Positions 1 to 9,074 are shown, counted from the stretch's first letter. The stretch is 64,000 nt of DNA from Paenibacillus aurantius (GCF_032268605.1 NZ_CP130318.1:5782501-5846500), one strand, 5' to 3'. The notes: generated from the letters alone by a model not told the origin. Made by a program: numbers and translations.

Positions 1-17
1 CCGAGAGGAACCTTCCT

Positions 18-326
18 CTAGAACAAGCCGGGGATCTTCATTCCTCCGGTGAATTTGCCCATGTCCTTGTTCGCCAGCTCTTCGGCCTGGTTCAGGGCGT
101 CGTTAACGGCTGTCAGAACCAAATCCTGAAGCATTTCCACGTCATCCGGGTCTACCGCTTCGGGCTTGATGGTGACACTAAGAATTTTTTTCTGTCCATT
201 GGCTGTTACGGTTACCACGCCTCCGGCTGTTCCTTCCACCGTCTTGTTGACGAGCTCCTCCTGGGCCTTAAGCATTTGCTCCTGCATTTTCTTAACCTGT
301 TTCATCATTTGGTTCATGTTATTCAT
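18..326 (-). CDS. ybaB: YbaB/EbfC family nucleoid-associated protein
   Basis: This 102-residue protein belongs to the YbaB/EbfC family, small dimeric DNA-binding proteins of the nucleoid. Its N-terminus is a Met/Gln/Lys-rich helix ([22 protein letters not shown]), followed by the family core with a GTAGGVV turn, ending in the usual GGMKIPGLF tail, so it is full length. It starts 12 bases downstream of the dnaX stop, which is the conserved dnaX-ybaB-recR arrangement, and is surely cotranscribed with dnaX. recR would be expected just beyond the left edge but is not in the window. Confidence 0.95.
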   Translation of the reverse strand: MNNMNQMMKQVKKMQEQMLKAQEELVNKTVEGTAGGVVTVTANGQKKILSVTIKPEAVDPDDVEMLQDLVLTAVNDALNQAEELANKDMGKFTGGMKIPGLF

Positions 327-338
327 CGCGATCGACTC

Positions 339-2069
339 CTACTCTTCTTTTATTTTGACCAAATCTTCTCCAAACAGCTGAATGGCCTCATGAATCCAGT
401 CCTCTTTAATCCGGCCCGGCTCTTCGGCCTCAAGCTTCATCTCTTCAGGCGCCTCTTCTGAAGCGCCTTCCTGGGCTTCCTTCCATTCCTTCTGCATAAC
501 CGTGACGAACTGCATCGGGTGGCCCATGATTTCGGATATTACCTGCTCAATCAGCTGCTTATTGGCAGGGCGCTCGGTCGTTTCGCGGTGCATGGCGCTC
601 TTGAAGGCGAGCAGCACGTTGTCCTGATCCATGGAAACCGGCTCCCCGTCCACCAGCCAGGCATGAACGGTAATTTTCCTATCCTTCACCTGTGCCAGCA
701 CTTGGCTCCACTTCATGAGCACCTGCTTGAATAGGTCGCTCCCCTGCTGCTTTACGTACCCGTCCAGTTTGATGCCCGATCTTCGGGCGGCGGACGCTGG
801 CGACGGTGTTCGAGCGGCAGGCGACTGTTTGGAAGCCGGTGCGGGGGAAGCAGCGGCGACGCCGTTCTGAAGCAGCTTGGTCAGCTGCTGTTCGAGTTGA
901 ACGACCTTCTGCCGAAGAGCGCCGAGTTCCTCTGAGCTCGCTTCCCCGGTGGAGGAACGTCCCTGCTCCGGGGAGGGGCCGCCCGTGAGGGCTGCACAGG
1001 CTTTCATAACCGCCACCTCAAACATCGTTTGAGGCTGAGCCGAGAATTTCATTTCACTTTGGTAATGGTTAAGGATCTCAATCATCCGGAACAGATCATC
1101 CGGGGCAAAGGCTTCGGCCATTTCGCGGAACGACTCTGGATTAAGGATCCGCTCCGTAACGGCTTGGGCTTTCGGAACCATCCGGATCATCAGAAGGTCG
1201 CGGAAGTAATGAATGAGGCTTTCCATGCATTTGTCCGCGCTCTTGCCTTCCCTCATGAAGCCTTCGATTACCCCTAGAGCGGTCCCAATGTCTTGGTTCC
1301 TGATGGATTGGGCCAGCTTGGAGAACTGCTCGGAGGCAATCCCCCCTGTTATCGAAACAGCGGTTTCGTAAGTAATCCGGTTGTCGGAGAAGGAGGCGAT
1401 CTGATCCAGCAGGCTCAGCGCATCCCGCATTCCCCCGTCGGAAAGTCTTGCAATGTAGTGAAGGGCTTCCTTGTCGGCCGTAAAATGCTCTTCCTCGCAT
1501 ACCTTCTGAAGCCGCTCGACCTGCTCCTCTAAAGGGACTCGGCGCAGATCGAACCGTTGGCAGCGGGAAATAATGGTCGCCGGAAGCTTGTGGGGCTCTG
1601 TGGTAGCCAGAATAAACATGACATGAGCCGGGGGCTCTTCCAGTGTCTTCAGCAGAGCGTTGAACGCCTCTGTGGTAAGCATGTGAACTTCATCAATGAT
1701 ATAAACCTTGCGGCGAACCTCCGTAGGGGCATACTTCACCTTGTCGCGCAGGTCGCGAATCTCCTCCACCCCGCGGTTGGAGGCCGCGTCGATTTCCATA
1801 ACATCGATGACCGATCCCTCGGTAATGCGCCGGCAGGCCTCACAGTCGTTGCAAGGCTCTTCGCCGGGGCCGTTCTCACAGTTAACGGCCTTGGCCACAA
1901 TCTTAGCCAAGGTGGTCTTGCCCGTTCCCCGCGGACCGCTAAACAGGTAAGCATGACTTAAGCGGCCTTCCTTCAACGAATTCTGCAGCGTCTGAACGAT
2001 ATGCTTCTGGCCGACTACATCCCGAAAGGCCTGCGGCCGCCAGCTTCGGTATAATGCAATATGCGCCAT
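339..2069 (-). CDS. dnaX: DNA polymerase III subunit gamma/tau
   Basis: This is the clamp-loader ATPase of the replisome, 576 residues. I see the Walker A motif GPRGTGKTT near residues 45-53, the four-cysteine zinc module (C64, C73, C76, C79), the Walker B region IIDEVHM near 125-130 and the SRC arginine-finger motif near 168-170. A Pro/Ala/Ser-rich linker near residue 400 leads to the tau C-terminal domain. An upstream in-frame ATG at 2087 exists, but the ATG at 2069 is preceded by AGAGAGG at correct spacing and begins with the family sequence MAHIALYRSWRP. I see no obvious slippery heptamer for a gamma product. It is the first gene of the dnaX-ybaB unit. Confidence 0.97.
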   Translation of the reverse strand: MAHIALYRSWRPQAFRDVVGQKHIVQTLQNSLKEGRLSHAYLFSGPRGTGKTTLAKIVAKAVNCENGPGEEPCNDCEACRRITEGSVIDVMEIDAASNRGVEEIRDLRDKVKYAPTEVRRKVYIIDEVHMLTTEAFNALLKTLEEPPAHVMFILATTEPHKLPATIISRCQRFDLRRVPLEEQVERLQKVCEEEHFTADKEALHYIARLSDGGMRDALSLLDQIASFSDNRITYETAVSITGGIASEQFSKLAQSIRNQDIGTALGVIEGFMREGKSADKCMESLIHYFRDLLMIRMVPKAQAVTERILNPESFREMAEAFAPDDLFRMIEILNHYQSEMKFSAQPQTMFEVAVMKACAALTGGPSPEQGRSSTGEASSEELGALRQKVVQLEQQLTKLLQNGVAAASPAPASKQSPAARTPSPASAARRSGIKLDGYVKQQGSDLFKQVLMKWSQVLAQVKDRKITVHAWLVDGEPVSMDQDNVLLAFKSAMHRETTERPANKQLIEQVISEIMGHPMQFVTVMQKEWKEAQEGASEEAPEEMKLEAEEPGRIKEDWIHEAIQLFGEDLVKIKEE

Positions 2070-2115
2070 AATTTCCTCTCTAATCATTCCCCATCGGTAA
2101 GGAATTATTATCTCT

Positions 2116-2144
2116 ATTATACTATATTTCCGCTATGCATTGAA
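2116..2144 (-). promoter_or_regulatory. Candidate SigA promoter of dnaX
   Basis: On the minus strand TATAAT (2116-2121) lies 17 bases downstream of a weak -35 element TTCAAT (2139-2144). It points at dnaX, leaving a leader of roughly 40 bases, and lies downstream of the SRP RNA terminator. Confidence 0.6.
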
Positions 2145-2225
2145 GGGAACCGCTGCAATCCGGATCCAAAGTTAGAATCCTTATTTCAAACGATTGCGGT
2201 CCGTTCCGCGCTTTTACTTGCTCCA

Positions 2226-2264
2226 AAATAAAAACACCTTAATGCGGCTAAGCATTAAGGTGTT
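2226..2264 (-). terminator. Rho-independent terminator of the SRP RNA gene
   Basis: A perfect 13-bp stem (AACACCTTAATGC / GCATTAAGGTGTT) with a six-base loop is followed on the minus strand by a T-rich tract. It directly follows the 3' end of the SRP RNA. Confidence 0.9.
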
Positions 2265-2274
2265 GCCTATACGG

Positions 2275-2553
2275 TAAGTAGGTACCGTGCACCTATTATC
2301 GATCGTTGCGATCCAAGCGTACGCCTCTCGTTAGCTCAAGCTAGGCCACCCCTCGGCACATGAAACCTCTTGCTTACGGCTGCTTCCTTCCGGACCTGAC
2401 CGGGTTCACAAGTATTCATTGCGAAGGACCCGGCTGTCAACACCACGTGGAGACGCCAGACCTTACATCGACAAGACCTCTAATAGGAATTCAATCCTGC
2501 TACAGCGGATTGCAGGTTACAGGGCACCGCTACCTCCCCATCTAGCACGGTAA
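2275..2553 (-). ncRNA. ffs: Signal recognition particle RNA, large Bacillus type
   Basis: This is the RNA core of the signal recognition particle that targets membrane and secreted proteins to the Sec system. The diagnostic domain IV sequence (GGTCAGGTCCGGAAGGAAGC) is read on the minus strand near 2383-2402. The Alu-domain conserved motifs GGTGCCCTGTAACC and GAGGTAGCGG lie near the 5' end, and the ends pair through ACCGTGC (minus strand, 2545-2551) with GCACGGT (near 2286-2292). The length of about 280 nt is that of the Bacillus scRNA with an Alu domain rather than the short 4.5S form. The exact ends are inferred from the promoter and terminator. It lies upstream of dnaX as in Bacillus. Confidence 0.95.
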
Positions 2554-2558
2554 GCTCT

Positions 2559-2587
2559 AGTATACAAGATCCCGGATCAAAGATCAA
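2559..2587 (-). promoter_or_regulatory. SigA promoter of the SRP RNA gene
   Basis: TTGATC (2582-2587), a 17-base spacer and TATACT (2559-2564) on the minus strand form a near-consensus promoter, placing the transcript start near 2552. Confidence 0.85.
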
Positions 2588-2662
2588 CCGGCGGAATTTG
2601 GCACGGGGAGAGCCGAAAATGTCACGGCTTACTCGGCATCAGCCGCCGGCTACCTCATCCGG

Positions 2663-3103
2663 TTATCGCGAAGAACGCTTGGCCAATTTCACATGCATCC
2701 GGTACCGGGGCATATTCTCGCTCAGGGCTTTTTGGGCGTTAGCCAGCACCTGATCGGCATCGGCGACCTTCATCCCCGGAGGGACCTTAAGGGTAACATA
2801 AGCATCCGGACCATTCGTCAAAATGGTGGCATCCACCACTCCTTTGACTTTGGAAAGGGTCGATTGCATGAGGGCTTTGTCGTCCTTGTAATGATGGTAG
2901 GTCTGGCTGTGAATCATATTGGGATTGGCCTGAGTCGCCCCCAGCATTCCGTCCCTCGAGTACGAATTCGTTTTGGTTTGATTGGGGCCCGCTCCGGAGC
3001 AAGCGGTCACGGTAACGGCCAGCGCCGCCAAGGCAGCAAAGGAAGACCATGCCTGAGGGCTAGCCCACGCGGCTCCCGGCTTACGGCTGTTCGATCTGCG
3101 CAT
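2663..3103 (-). CDS. yhcN: YhcN/YlaJ family sporulation lipoprotein
   Basis: A 146-residue lipoprotein. The N-terminus is basic and hydrophobic and ends in a lipobox VTAC with the acylated cysteine at residue 35. The rest matches the YhcN/YlaJ family of forespore lipoproteins, with the conserved segment SKVKGVVDATILTNGPDAYV and the later VADADQVLANAQ stretch. In B. subtilis the family is made in the forespore and sits in the inner spore membrane; its exact role is unknown. The reading frame is open 59 codons further upstream, but that part overlaps rpmE and its terminator. The ATG at 3103 has a strong GGGAGG site seven bases upstream. See the composite control element at 3104-3153. Confidence 0.9.
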   Translation of the reverse strand: MRRSNSRKPGAAWASPQAWSSFAALAALAVTVTACSGAGPNQTKTNSYSRDGMLGATQANPNMIHSQTYHHYKDDKALMQSTLSKVKGVVDATILTNGPDAYVTLKVPPGMKVADADQVLANAQKALSENMPRYRMHVKLAKRSSR

Positions 3104-3153
3104 AAAAAAACCTCCCTTGGTCATTAGAATGACCCCGGAAGGTTTGTTTATAC
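3104..3153 (-). promoter_or_regulatory. Composite element: rpmE terminator hairpin overlapping a SigG-type promoter and the yhcN ribosome binding site
   Basis: On the minus strand AACCTTCC (3137-3144) pairs with GGGAGGTT (3109-3116) and GGTCAT with ATGACC, with a TCTA loop, followed by seven Ts: an intrinsic terminator for rpmE. The 3' arm contains the GGGAGG site of yhcN. The same bases hold GTATA (3149-3153), 17 bases, and CATTCTA (3125-3131), a match to the forespore SigG pattern GHATR / CATNHTA. A transcript from this promoter would start near 3118, inside the 3' arm, and so could not form the hairpin. Confidence 0.7.
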
Positions 3154-3179
3154 CGTTAATTAAAGGGAACTCGCCGGCA

Positions 3180-3377
3180 TTAGATGCCGTATTTCTTCTT
3201 GAACTTGTCCACACGGCCGCCTGCATCAATAAACTTCTGTTTGCCGGTGAAGAACGGGTGGCAAGCGGAGCAAATTTCAACGCGGAGGTTAGGCTTTACG
3301 GAGCCGGTTTCGAACTCGTTACCGCAAGCGCAAGTCACCTTCGTCAAGTGATATTTAGGCTGGATAGCTTCTTTCAT
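3180..3377 (-). CDS. rpmE: 50S ribosomal protein L31, zinc-binding type
   Basis: A 65-residue ribosomal protein L31. The cysteine pairs CAC (residues 16 and 18) and CSAC (37 and 40) mark the zinc-binding C+ form, not the zinc-free YtiA paralogue made under zinc starvation. The family sequence [20 protein letters not shown] is intact. The frame extends upstream, but [10 protein letters not shown] at 3377 is the normal family N-terminus and follows an AGAGGTG site. It lies between the radical SAM gene and yhcN, with its own promoter and terminator. Confidence 0.97.
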   Translation of the reverse strand: MKEAIQPKYHLTKVTCACGNEFETGSVKPNLRVEICSACHPFFTGKQKFIDAGGRVDKFKKKYGI

Positions 3378-3441
3378 TTCTTTCACCTCTTTCCGCCCTG
3401 GATCATGATCGCGAACCAGAGTTAAATGGACACATAACCTC

Positions 3442-3471
3442 ATTATAGCACAATGCCATATCCTGTGGCAA
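3442..3471 (-). promoter_or_regulatory. SigA promoter of rpmE
   Basis: TTGCCA (3466-3471), an 18-base spacer and a perfect TATAAT (3442-3447) on the minus strand, about 65 bases ahead of the rpmE start codon. Confidence 0.75.
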
Positions 3472-3529
3472 TGCCTAAACGAGGAGATGACAAGACGGAT
3501 CTCCATGGGAAGAGCCGCCAAAGCTGGGG

Positions 3530-4807
3530 TTAGGACCCGGCCGCTTCCGCTTCCTTCTTCTTTTCCAAGCCAAAGGGAGAATGCGTATACGAACCGATCG
3601 CCACCTCGGGCAGTTCTTCCTGGAAGATCTCGATCATCTGCTTCATGCCGAGAATCTCTCCCTGAGCCGGGGGAATGAGCTCAAGGTAGGTTTCCGGGTC
3701 GATGTTAAGATTGCGCATTTGGATAAGCTTAAGCCCGGTCCGGCGGACAAAGCCGATCATCGCTTCGATTTCCTCCTCCCGGTCGGTTACCCCCGGAAAG
3801 ATCAAATAATTGATGGAAGTTAGAACGCCTTTGTCGGTGGCGTAACGAAGCGACTTCTCGACATTCTGCAGGGTGTATCCACGCGGCTTGTAGTAGGCGT
3901 TATAATGACCGTCAAGCGCACTGATGGTGCTGACCCGCATAAGCTGAAGGCCGGCATCGACAATTCCCCGGATATGATCGGTAAGTCCGGCATTCGTATT
4001 GATGTTGATATACCCCATATCGGTGATCTCCCGCACTTTCCGGATGGCCGGAATGATCAGCGAGGCCTGGGTGGAGGGTTCGCCTTCACAGCCTTGACCG
4101 AAGCTGATGATGCTGTCGGGGTGCTTCAGATGCTCCAGCATGACCTGCACGATCTCCTCGACCGTCGGCCGGAAGTTCATGCGGGTCTGCGGGGCGACGA
4201 AGCCGCTGTCCTCAGGCTGTTCCGAGATGCAGCCGTGGCATCCGGCATTGCAGGAGTACGACACCGGAACCGCTCCCTCCCATCTTTGGAGGAACGTGTT
4301 CGAGGCGGTGAGGCATTCGTATTCCAGGGCGCATTTCGTTAAGTGCTGATAAAGCCGGTTGTCCGGATACTGCTTGGCCAACCGGTCCACCTGCAGCTCC
4401 AGCTCCCGAACATCGCAGTTAACCGGATTCCAGCGCTCGGGATCGTCACTCTGGCGGGCGGCCACGTAGAAGCCGTCCTCCTTCCAGACGACCGCGGTAT
4501 AGCCGAAGAGCGGCATCAGCTTGCTTTTGTCCGTCTTGAGATAGCCCGGCAGGAGCAAACGGGTAAACCCTTGGGGCAGCAAAGCCCCCACGGCTTCGTA
4601 CTCGCCCGCCATACGCTTCATTTCTCCCGATTGGGGATCAAGATAGACGGGCCGCGTAAAGGGAAGGCTGACCAAGGTCGCCCCCTCAGGAAGAGGAATC
4701 AGCTCGTCTTCCATAATTTCCGTCACCATGTCAGCGCTCCGGGCCAGCGCGAGATAATCCGGATGATCGTATACATTGCCTTCCCGGTCGGCATAAACCA
4801 AATTCAT
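3530..4807 (-). CDS. Radical SAM protein of unknown substrate
   Basis: A 425-residue radical SAM enzyme. The [4Fe-4S] cysteine motif CNAGCHGC (C186, C190, C193) is not at the N-terminus but follows about 180 residues of unrecognised sequence. After it come a [10 protein letters not shown] motif (glycine-rich SAM-binding region) and NINTNAG, giving a standard half-barrel, and I see no SPASM cysteine cluster at the C-terminus. A GTG at 4816 is possible, but it lies inside the AAAAGGTG ribosome binding site of the ATG at 4807, which I chose. It starts 57 bases after rho and is probably read through from it. The substrate cannot be told from sequence; the partner genes are rho and rpmE. Confidence 0.85.
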   Translation of the reverse strand: MNLVYADREGNVYDHPDYLALARSADMVTEIMEDELIPLPEGATLVSLPFTRPVYLDPQSGEMKRMAGEYEAVGALLPQGFTRLLLPGYLKTDKSKLMPLFGYTAVVWKEDGFYVAARQSDDPERWNPVNCDVRELELQVDRLAKQYPDNRLYQHLTKCALEYECLTASNTFLQRWEGAVPVSYSCNAGCHGCISEQPEDSGFVAPQTRMNFRPTVEEIVQVMLEHLKHPDSIISFGQGCEGEPSTQASLIIPAIRKVREITDMGYININTNAGLTDHIRGIVDAGLQLMRVSTISALDGHYNAYYKPRGYTLQNVEKSLRYATDKGVLTSINYLIFPGVTDREEEIEAMIGFVRRTGLKLIQMRNLNIDPETYLELIPPAQGEILGMKQMIEIFQEELPEVAIGSYTHSPFGLEKKKEAEAAGS

Positions 4808-4864
4808 TGCATTCACCTTTTTGTATGATGGATTGGAACGAAATCCGTTTCTCCTCGATAGTTC

Positions 4865-6145
4865 TTAGGAGGCAGGGGTTTTCGTCGTCCTTTTCGCCGG
4901 AGCCTTCGCTTCCAGCGTCGCCAGAAACTCTTCGTTCGTTTTCGTATCCTTCAGCTTCTTCAGGAAGGCCTCGGTATACTCATAGGAATCCTGCATGCTC
5001 TTGCGGACCGCCCAGATCTTCTCCAGCTCGTCTTTGGTCAGGAGCATTTCCTCGCGGCGGGTTCCCGAGCGCCGGATATCGATGGACGGGAAGATCCGCC
5101 GTTCGGCCAGCTTCCGGTCCAGGTGAAGCTCCAGGTTCCCGGTCCCCTTGAATTCCTCGTAAATGACGTCATCCATCCGCGAGCCCGTCTCGACCAGTGC
5201 CGTCGCCAGGATCGTCAAGCTGCCGCCCTCCTCAATGTTCCGGGCCGCCCCAAAGAAACGCTTGGGCCGATGAAACGCTCCCGGATCGATACCGCCGGAC
5301 AGCGTACGTCCGGATGGCGGGATGACGAGGTTATAAGCCCGGGCAAGACGGGTGATGCTGTCAAGCAGAATAACGACATCCTTCTTATGCTCCACCAGCC
5401 TCTGAGCCCTCTCCAGCACAAGCTCGGCTACCTTGATATGATTCTCCGGCAGCTCGTCGAACGTGGACGCCACCACTTCTCCTTTAACGGAGCGCTGCAT
5501 GTCGGTAACCTCTTCCGGCCTTTCATCAATCAAGAGCACAAACAATTCGATTTCGGGATAGTTGGTCGAAATGCTGTTGGCGATTTCTTTCAGCAGGAGG
5601 GTTTTACCGGCTTTCGGCGGGGCGACAATCAATCCGCGCTGACCGAGTCCGACGGGACTGAGAAGATCCATAACACGGGTGGATAATTGTGTAGGGAGGG
5701 TTTCCAGCACAACTTTCTTCTGCGGATAAAGAGGGGTGAGGGCAGGGAAGTGAAGACGTTCCGCTGCGGTTTCCGGCTTCTCGCCGTTGACGGCTTCGAC
5801 TTGAAGAAGGCCGAAATACCGTTCATTTTCCTTTGGGGGCCGGCACTTGCCGGATACCAAGTCTCCGGAGCGGAGATCGAATTTTCGGATCTGGGACGCC
5901 GAAATGTAAATATCCTCAGCGCTCGGAAGGTAATTGATCGGCCTTAGGAAGCCGAATCCTTCCTGGAGGATTTCCAATACCCCCTGCATAAACATGAGGC
6001 CGCCCTTCTCGGCCTGAGCCCGAAGGATGGCGAAGATCAGTTCTTTCTTCTTCATCTGCCCGTAATACGGGATTTGGTGCATTTTGGCAAGCTTATACAG
6101 CTCTGTCAGCTTCAGCTCCTCGAGCTGGGACAATTGCATATCCAT
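4865..6145 (-). CDS. rho: Transcription termination factor Rho
   Basis: Rho is the hexameric RNA-dependent ATPase that ends transcription, 426 residues. The N-terminal Rho_N helices ([20 protein letters not shown]) are followed by the cold-shock RNA-binding domain with GFGFLR near residues 64-68, Walker A APPKAGKT at 175-182, the [14 protein letters not shown] segment, the Q-loop SGGIDPGA and the [12 protein letters not shown] motif. There is no long acidic insertion. The start at 6145 is preceded by GGTGG. It lies between murA and the radical SAM gene; glpX, which sits between murAB and rho in B. subtilis, is missing here. Confidence 0.98.
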   Translation of the reverse strand: MDMQLSQLEELKLTELYKLAKMHQIPYYGQMKKKELIFAILRAQAEKGGLMFMQGVLEILQEGFGFLRPINYLPSAEDIYISASQIRKFDLRSGDLVSGKCRPPKENERYFGLLQVEAVNGEKPETAAERLHFPALTPLYPQKKVVLETLPTQLSTRVMDLLSPVGLGQRGLIVAPPKAGKTLLLKEIANSISTNYPEIELFVLLIDERPEEVTDMQRSVKGEVVASTFDELPENHIKVAELVLERAQRLVEHKKDVVILLDSITRLARAYNLVIPPSGRTLSGGIDPGAFHRPKRFFGAARNIEEGGSLTILATALVETGSRMDDVIYEEFKGTGNLELHLDRKLAERRIFPSIDIRRSGTRREEMLLTKDELEKIWAVRKSMQDSYEYTEAFLKKLKDTKTNEEFLATLEAKAPAKRTTKTPAS

Positions 6146-6359
6146 TAATTAGACCACCACACTATTAAATTTTCAAAACTAGCATTTAGGCTGGTTAACC
6201 ATTAAAACCATTACCCATCGGAACGCACTTGAACCGCGTAGTCCTTAGACGAAAGGGCCGCAAACAGGAAAAGACAGATACCGATCCTATCTTTCCCCAT
6301 CGCTGCCTCTTCTATTCTCCGTAAGAGATTGCCGTCCGGCATCGTAAGCCCGCTTTCGG

Positions 6360-7610
6360 CTACTCTCTCCAAATCTCGGCGCCGAGCCTCGAAAGGTTGG
6401 TCACGAGATGATCATAGCCCCGGTCAATGTACTCCACGCCGGTAATCTCGGTCACCCCGCCGGACGGTACCGTAAGTCCCGCGACAACGAGCGCGGCCCC
6501 GCCGCGAAGATCGGTCGCCTTCACCTTGGCCGGCTGCAGCACGCTTCCTTCAATGATGGCGGAACGGCCCTCCAGCTTGATTTTGGCTCCCATTCGCACA
6601 AGCTCGGGAATGTATTTGAACCGGCTGCTGTATACGTAATCCGTCAGGATGCTCGTCCCCTTGGCCTGGGTCAGCAGGCTGCACATCGGAGACTGCATAT
6701 CCGTGGCAAAGCCGGGATAAACCAAAGCTCTTACATCGACGCTCTGGTACTCCGGCCGGCCGATGATGCGCACCGACTCATCCATTTCCTCGATGCCCAC
6801 TCCCATCTCCTGGAGCTTGGCCGTGACGGCTTCCATGTGCTTCGGAATGATGTTGTCGACGACAACGTCGCCCCGTGTTGCGGCAGCGGCGATCATGTAA
6901 GTACCGGCCTGGATCCGATCCGGTATGATGGAATGCCGGCAGCCATGCAGCGAGGACACTCCTTCAATCCGGATGGTTTCCGTTCCGACTCCGATGATTT
7001 TGGCCCCCATGGAATTGAGCAGGGTGGCTACATCTATTATTTCAGGCTCTTTGGCCGCGTTTTCGATAATTGTGACGCCTTTGGCACGTGAGGCCGCCAG
7101 CATAATATTAATGGTCGCGCCTACGCTGACCACGTCCAGATAAATCTTGGCTCCCCGAAGCTCCTTGGCCCGGATGTGAATGGCTCCGCCTTCGTTCGAG
7201 ACGTGAGCTCCCAACGCTTCGAAACCTTTAATGTGCTGATCGATCGGACGGGGTTCAAAATTACAGCCTCCCGGCAGCCCGATGACCGCTTCGCCGAATC
7301 TTCCCAGCAGGGCGCCCATCAAATAATAAGACGCTCTCAGTTTCTTGATGTTTCCGTTAGGCATAGGAACGGACTTCAAGGATGACGGGTCAATCTTCAT
7401 GACATCCCCGTTACGCTCAACCGTTGCCCCCAATTCCACCAGAAGCTCCGTCAATATCGCGACATCGCTTAATTCCGGCAAATTGTCCAAAGTGACAGCA
7501 GACTCAGCCAAAATGGCAGCAGGGACCAATGCGACCGCACTGTTCTTGGCTCCGCTGATTTGCACGGTACCCCGGAGCGGACGGCCTCCCGCTATCAGTA
7601 ATTTATCCAT
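6360..7610 (-). CDS. murA: UDP-N-acetylglucosamine 1-carboxyvinyltransferase, MurAB/MurZ paralogue
   Basis: This enzyme transfers enolpyruvate from PEP to UDP-GlcNAc, the first committed step of peptidoglycan synthesis, in the cytoplasm. The protein has 416 residues. The KN pair (K22, N23) of the active site and the catalytic loop [11 protein letters not shown] with C116 are present, so it should be fosfomycin sensitive. Its place between fbaA and rho is that of murAB (murZ) in B. subtilis rather than of the main murAA gene. The AGGAGG site is about 12 bases from the ATG, slightly farther than usual. Confidence 0.96.
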   Translation of the reverse strand: MDKLLIAGGRPLRGTVQISGAKNSAVALVPAAILAESAVTLDNLPELSDVAILTELLVELGATVERNGDVMKIDPSSLKSVPMPNGNIKKLRASYYLMGALLGRFGEAVIGLPGGCNFEPRPIDQHIKGFEALGAHVSNEGGAIHIRAKELRGAKIYLDVVSVGATINIMLAASRAKGVTIIENAAKEPEIIDVATLLNSMGAKIIGVGTETIRIEGVSSLHGCRHSIIPDRIQAGTYMIAAAATRGDVVVDNIIPKHMEAVTAKLQEMGVGIEEMDESVRIIGRPEYQSVDVRALVYPGFATDMQSPMCSLLTQAKGTSILTDYVYSSRFKYIPELVRMGAKIKLEGRSAIIEGSVLQPAKVKATDLRGGAALVVAGLTVPSGGVTEITGVEYIDRGYDHLVTNLSRLGAEIWRE

Positions 7611-7651
7611 CGAGTGAGTTGTCCTCCTAAAAAGTAAAGAAAATAGGAAGG

Positions 7652-7676
7652 AAAAACACCGCTAACCGGTGTTTTT
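7652..7676 (-). terminator. Terminator after fbaA
   Basis: A 10-bp perfect stem AAAAACACCG / CGGTGTTTTT with a five-base loop lies between fbaA and murA. It should end fbaA transcripts, and it is symmetrical enough to work in both directions. Confidence 0.8.
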
Positions 7677-7700
7677 CCTTAAAGGCTTGTCCAATGGGAA

Positions 7701-8555
7701 TTAGGCTTGGTTGCTGCTTCCGAACAATTCGATCTTGGACTTAACCACTTCCACCATCGCATTGCGGGCAGGCGTCAGGTATTTGCGGGGGTCATAGACC
7801 TTAGCGTCTTTGCCGAGCACGTCACGGATGGCTTCCGTCGCTGCTACCTGGTTCTCCGTGTTAACGTTGATTTTGCCAACGCCGGCAGCGATCGACTTGC
7901 GGATCATTTCGTCCGGCACGCCGGAGCCGCCGTGAAGAACCACCGGTACCGGAATCGCACGGGAAACCTCTTGGATGATATCGAATTTGATGTCCGGCTC
8001 GCCGGCATACATGCCGTGTGCCGTTCCGACCGCGATGGCCAGACAATCGACGCCCGTCTCTTCGTAGAAACGGATGGCTTCCTCAGGCTTAGCCAGGTTG
8101 GCATTCTCTTCGTCCACGGAAATGTCGTCCTCGACGCCGCCGATTGTTCCGAGCTCGCCCTCTACGGAAACGCCCATCGCATGAGCCGCTTTAACGACCT
8201 CTTTGGTCAGGCGGATGTTCTCTTCGAACGAATAGTGGGAGCCGTCGAACATAACGGAGCTGAAGCCGGCACGGATACACTTCATGGCCACTTCAAAGCT
8301 GCTTCCATGGTCGAGATGCAGGGCGATAGGCAGGCCGGACTTCTTAGCCGCCGCTTCCGCAATGGCCACCGTAAACTCGATGCCCATGTACTTAAGAGCG
8401 CCTTCGCTAACCCCGTAAATAAAAGGGGACTTCAGTTCCATGGCAGCCTGAACGATCGCTTGGGCGAACTCCAGGTTGTTCATGTTGAATTGGCCAACCG
8501 CGAACTTGTTCGCTTTGGCTTTTGGCAGAAATTCATTCATCGAAACCAATGGCAT
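7701..8555 (-). CDS. fbaA: Class II fructose-1,6-bisphosphate aldolase
   Basis: This glycolytic and gluconeogenic enzyme cleaves fructose 1,6-bisphosphate to glyceraldehyde 3-phosphate and dihydroxyacetone phosphate with a zinc ion. The 284-residue protein has HLDHG (H80, D82, H83; catalytic Asp and zinc His), the GTAHG loop, the VVLHGGSG phosphate-binding motif and KINVNTENQ near the C-terminus. GAGGAG lies nine bases before the ATG. It has its own promoter and terminator, between spo0F and murA; the transaldolase gene found at this place in B. subtilis is absent. Confidence 0.97.
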   Translation of the reverse strand: MPLVSMNEFLPKAKANKFAVGQFNMNNLEFAQAIVQAAMELKSPFIYGVSEGALKYMGIEFTVAIAEAAAKKSGLPIALHLDHGSSFEVAMKCIRAGFSSVMFDGSHYSFEENIRLTKEVVKAAHAMGVSVEGELGTIGGVEDDISVDEENANLAKPEEAIRFYEETGVDCLAIAVGTAHGMYAGEPDIKFDIIQEVSRAIPVPVVLHGGSGVPDEMIRKSIAAGVGKINVNTENQVAATEAIRDVLGKDAKVYDPRKYLTPARNAMVEVVKSKIELFGSSNQA

Positions 8556-8636
8556 GATTTGCTACTCCTCCTAAACTGGAACTAAGCCGCTGCCGGACGG
8601 CAGGACCGATCCGCTCTAATGTAGTCATACCGCCCC

Positions 8637-8667
8637 ATTATACCATAATGCATCCCAAAACAAAAAA
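8637..8667 (-). promoter_or_regulatory. Candidate SigA promoter of fbaA
   Basis: TATAAT (8637-8642) on the minus strand with a T-rich -35 region (TTTTTG at an 18-base spacing). The -35 region coincides with the T-tract of the spo0F terminator, so the two elements share DNA. Confidence 0.6.
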
Positions 8668-8687
8668 AAGAATCCTTCTCAGGATCC
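8662..8687 (-). terminator. Terminator of spo0F, overlapping its stop codon
   Basis: On the minus strand GGATCCT and AGGATTC pair around a four-base loop and are followed by eight Ts. The spo0F TGA stop codon (8679-8681) lies in the loop and 3' arm. Confidence 0.85.
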
Positions 8688-9074
8688 TATGGCAAAACCG
8701 GAGGATGGCTTGTGGCCCAAATGGCGGTTGACCTCCACCCTCAGTTCATCAATATCAAAAGGCTTCGTGAAATGCATAAGAGCACCCAAATCCGTCGCTT
8801 CCTTGATCATGTCCAGCTCCCCGTAGGCGGTCATCATAATGACTTTCATGGAGGGGTCTATCTGTTTGATGTGCTTCAAAATATCTAAGCCGTCCATACC
8901 GGGAATCTTCATATCCAAAAGAACCAGGTCGGGAGATTCTCTCTTGACGATCTCCAAAGCGAGTTTCCCGTTCGATGCTTGAAACGTCTGGTACCCTTCG
9001 CTGTTAAATACTTCCACCAACAGGACACGAATTCCGTTCTGGTCATCGACGATCAACAACTTCTTCTTCTCCAC
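8679..9074 (-). CDS. spo0F: Sporulation phosphorelay response regulator Spo0F
   Basis: Spo0F is the single-domain receiver that takes phosphate from the sporulation kinases and passes it to Spo0B, and from there to Spo0A. In this 131-residue protein the acidic pocket D10/D11, the phosphoacceptor D54 in LLDMKIPG, T82 and K104 are at the same positions as in B. subtilis. No output domain is present, as expected. The start codon is GTG with GGAGG seven bases upstream. It lies between pyrG and fbaA as in B. subtilis, although the ywjG gene usually found before it is gone. Confidence 0.97.
   Translation of the reverse strand: MEKKKLLIVDDQNGIRVLLVEVFNSEGYQTFQASNGKLALEIVKRESPDLVLLDMKIPGMDGLDILKHIKQIDPSMKVIMMTAYGELDMIKEATDLGALMHFTKPFDIDELRVEVNRHLGHKPSSGFAIGS

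Noticed and set aside
339-2069. Programmed frameshift in dnaX to make a gamma subunit
   Set aside because: I saw no A-rich slippery heptamer followed by a hairpin in the expected region.
2360-2545. Plus-strand frame within the SRP RNA gene
   Set aside because: The bases belong to the structured SRP RNA on the other strand.
6146-6359. Remnant of glpX between murA and rho
   Set aside because: No stretch in the 213-base gap translates into recognisable GlpX sequence in any frame that I could read.
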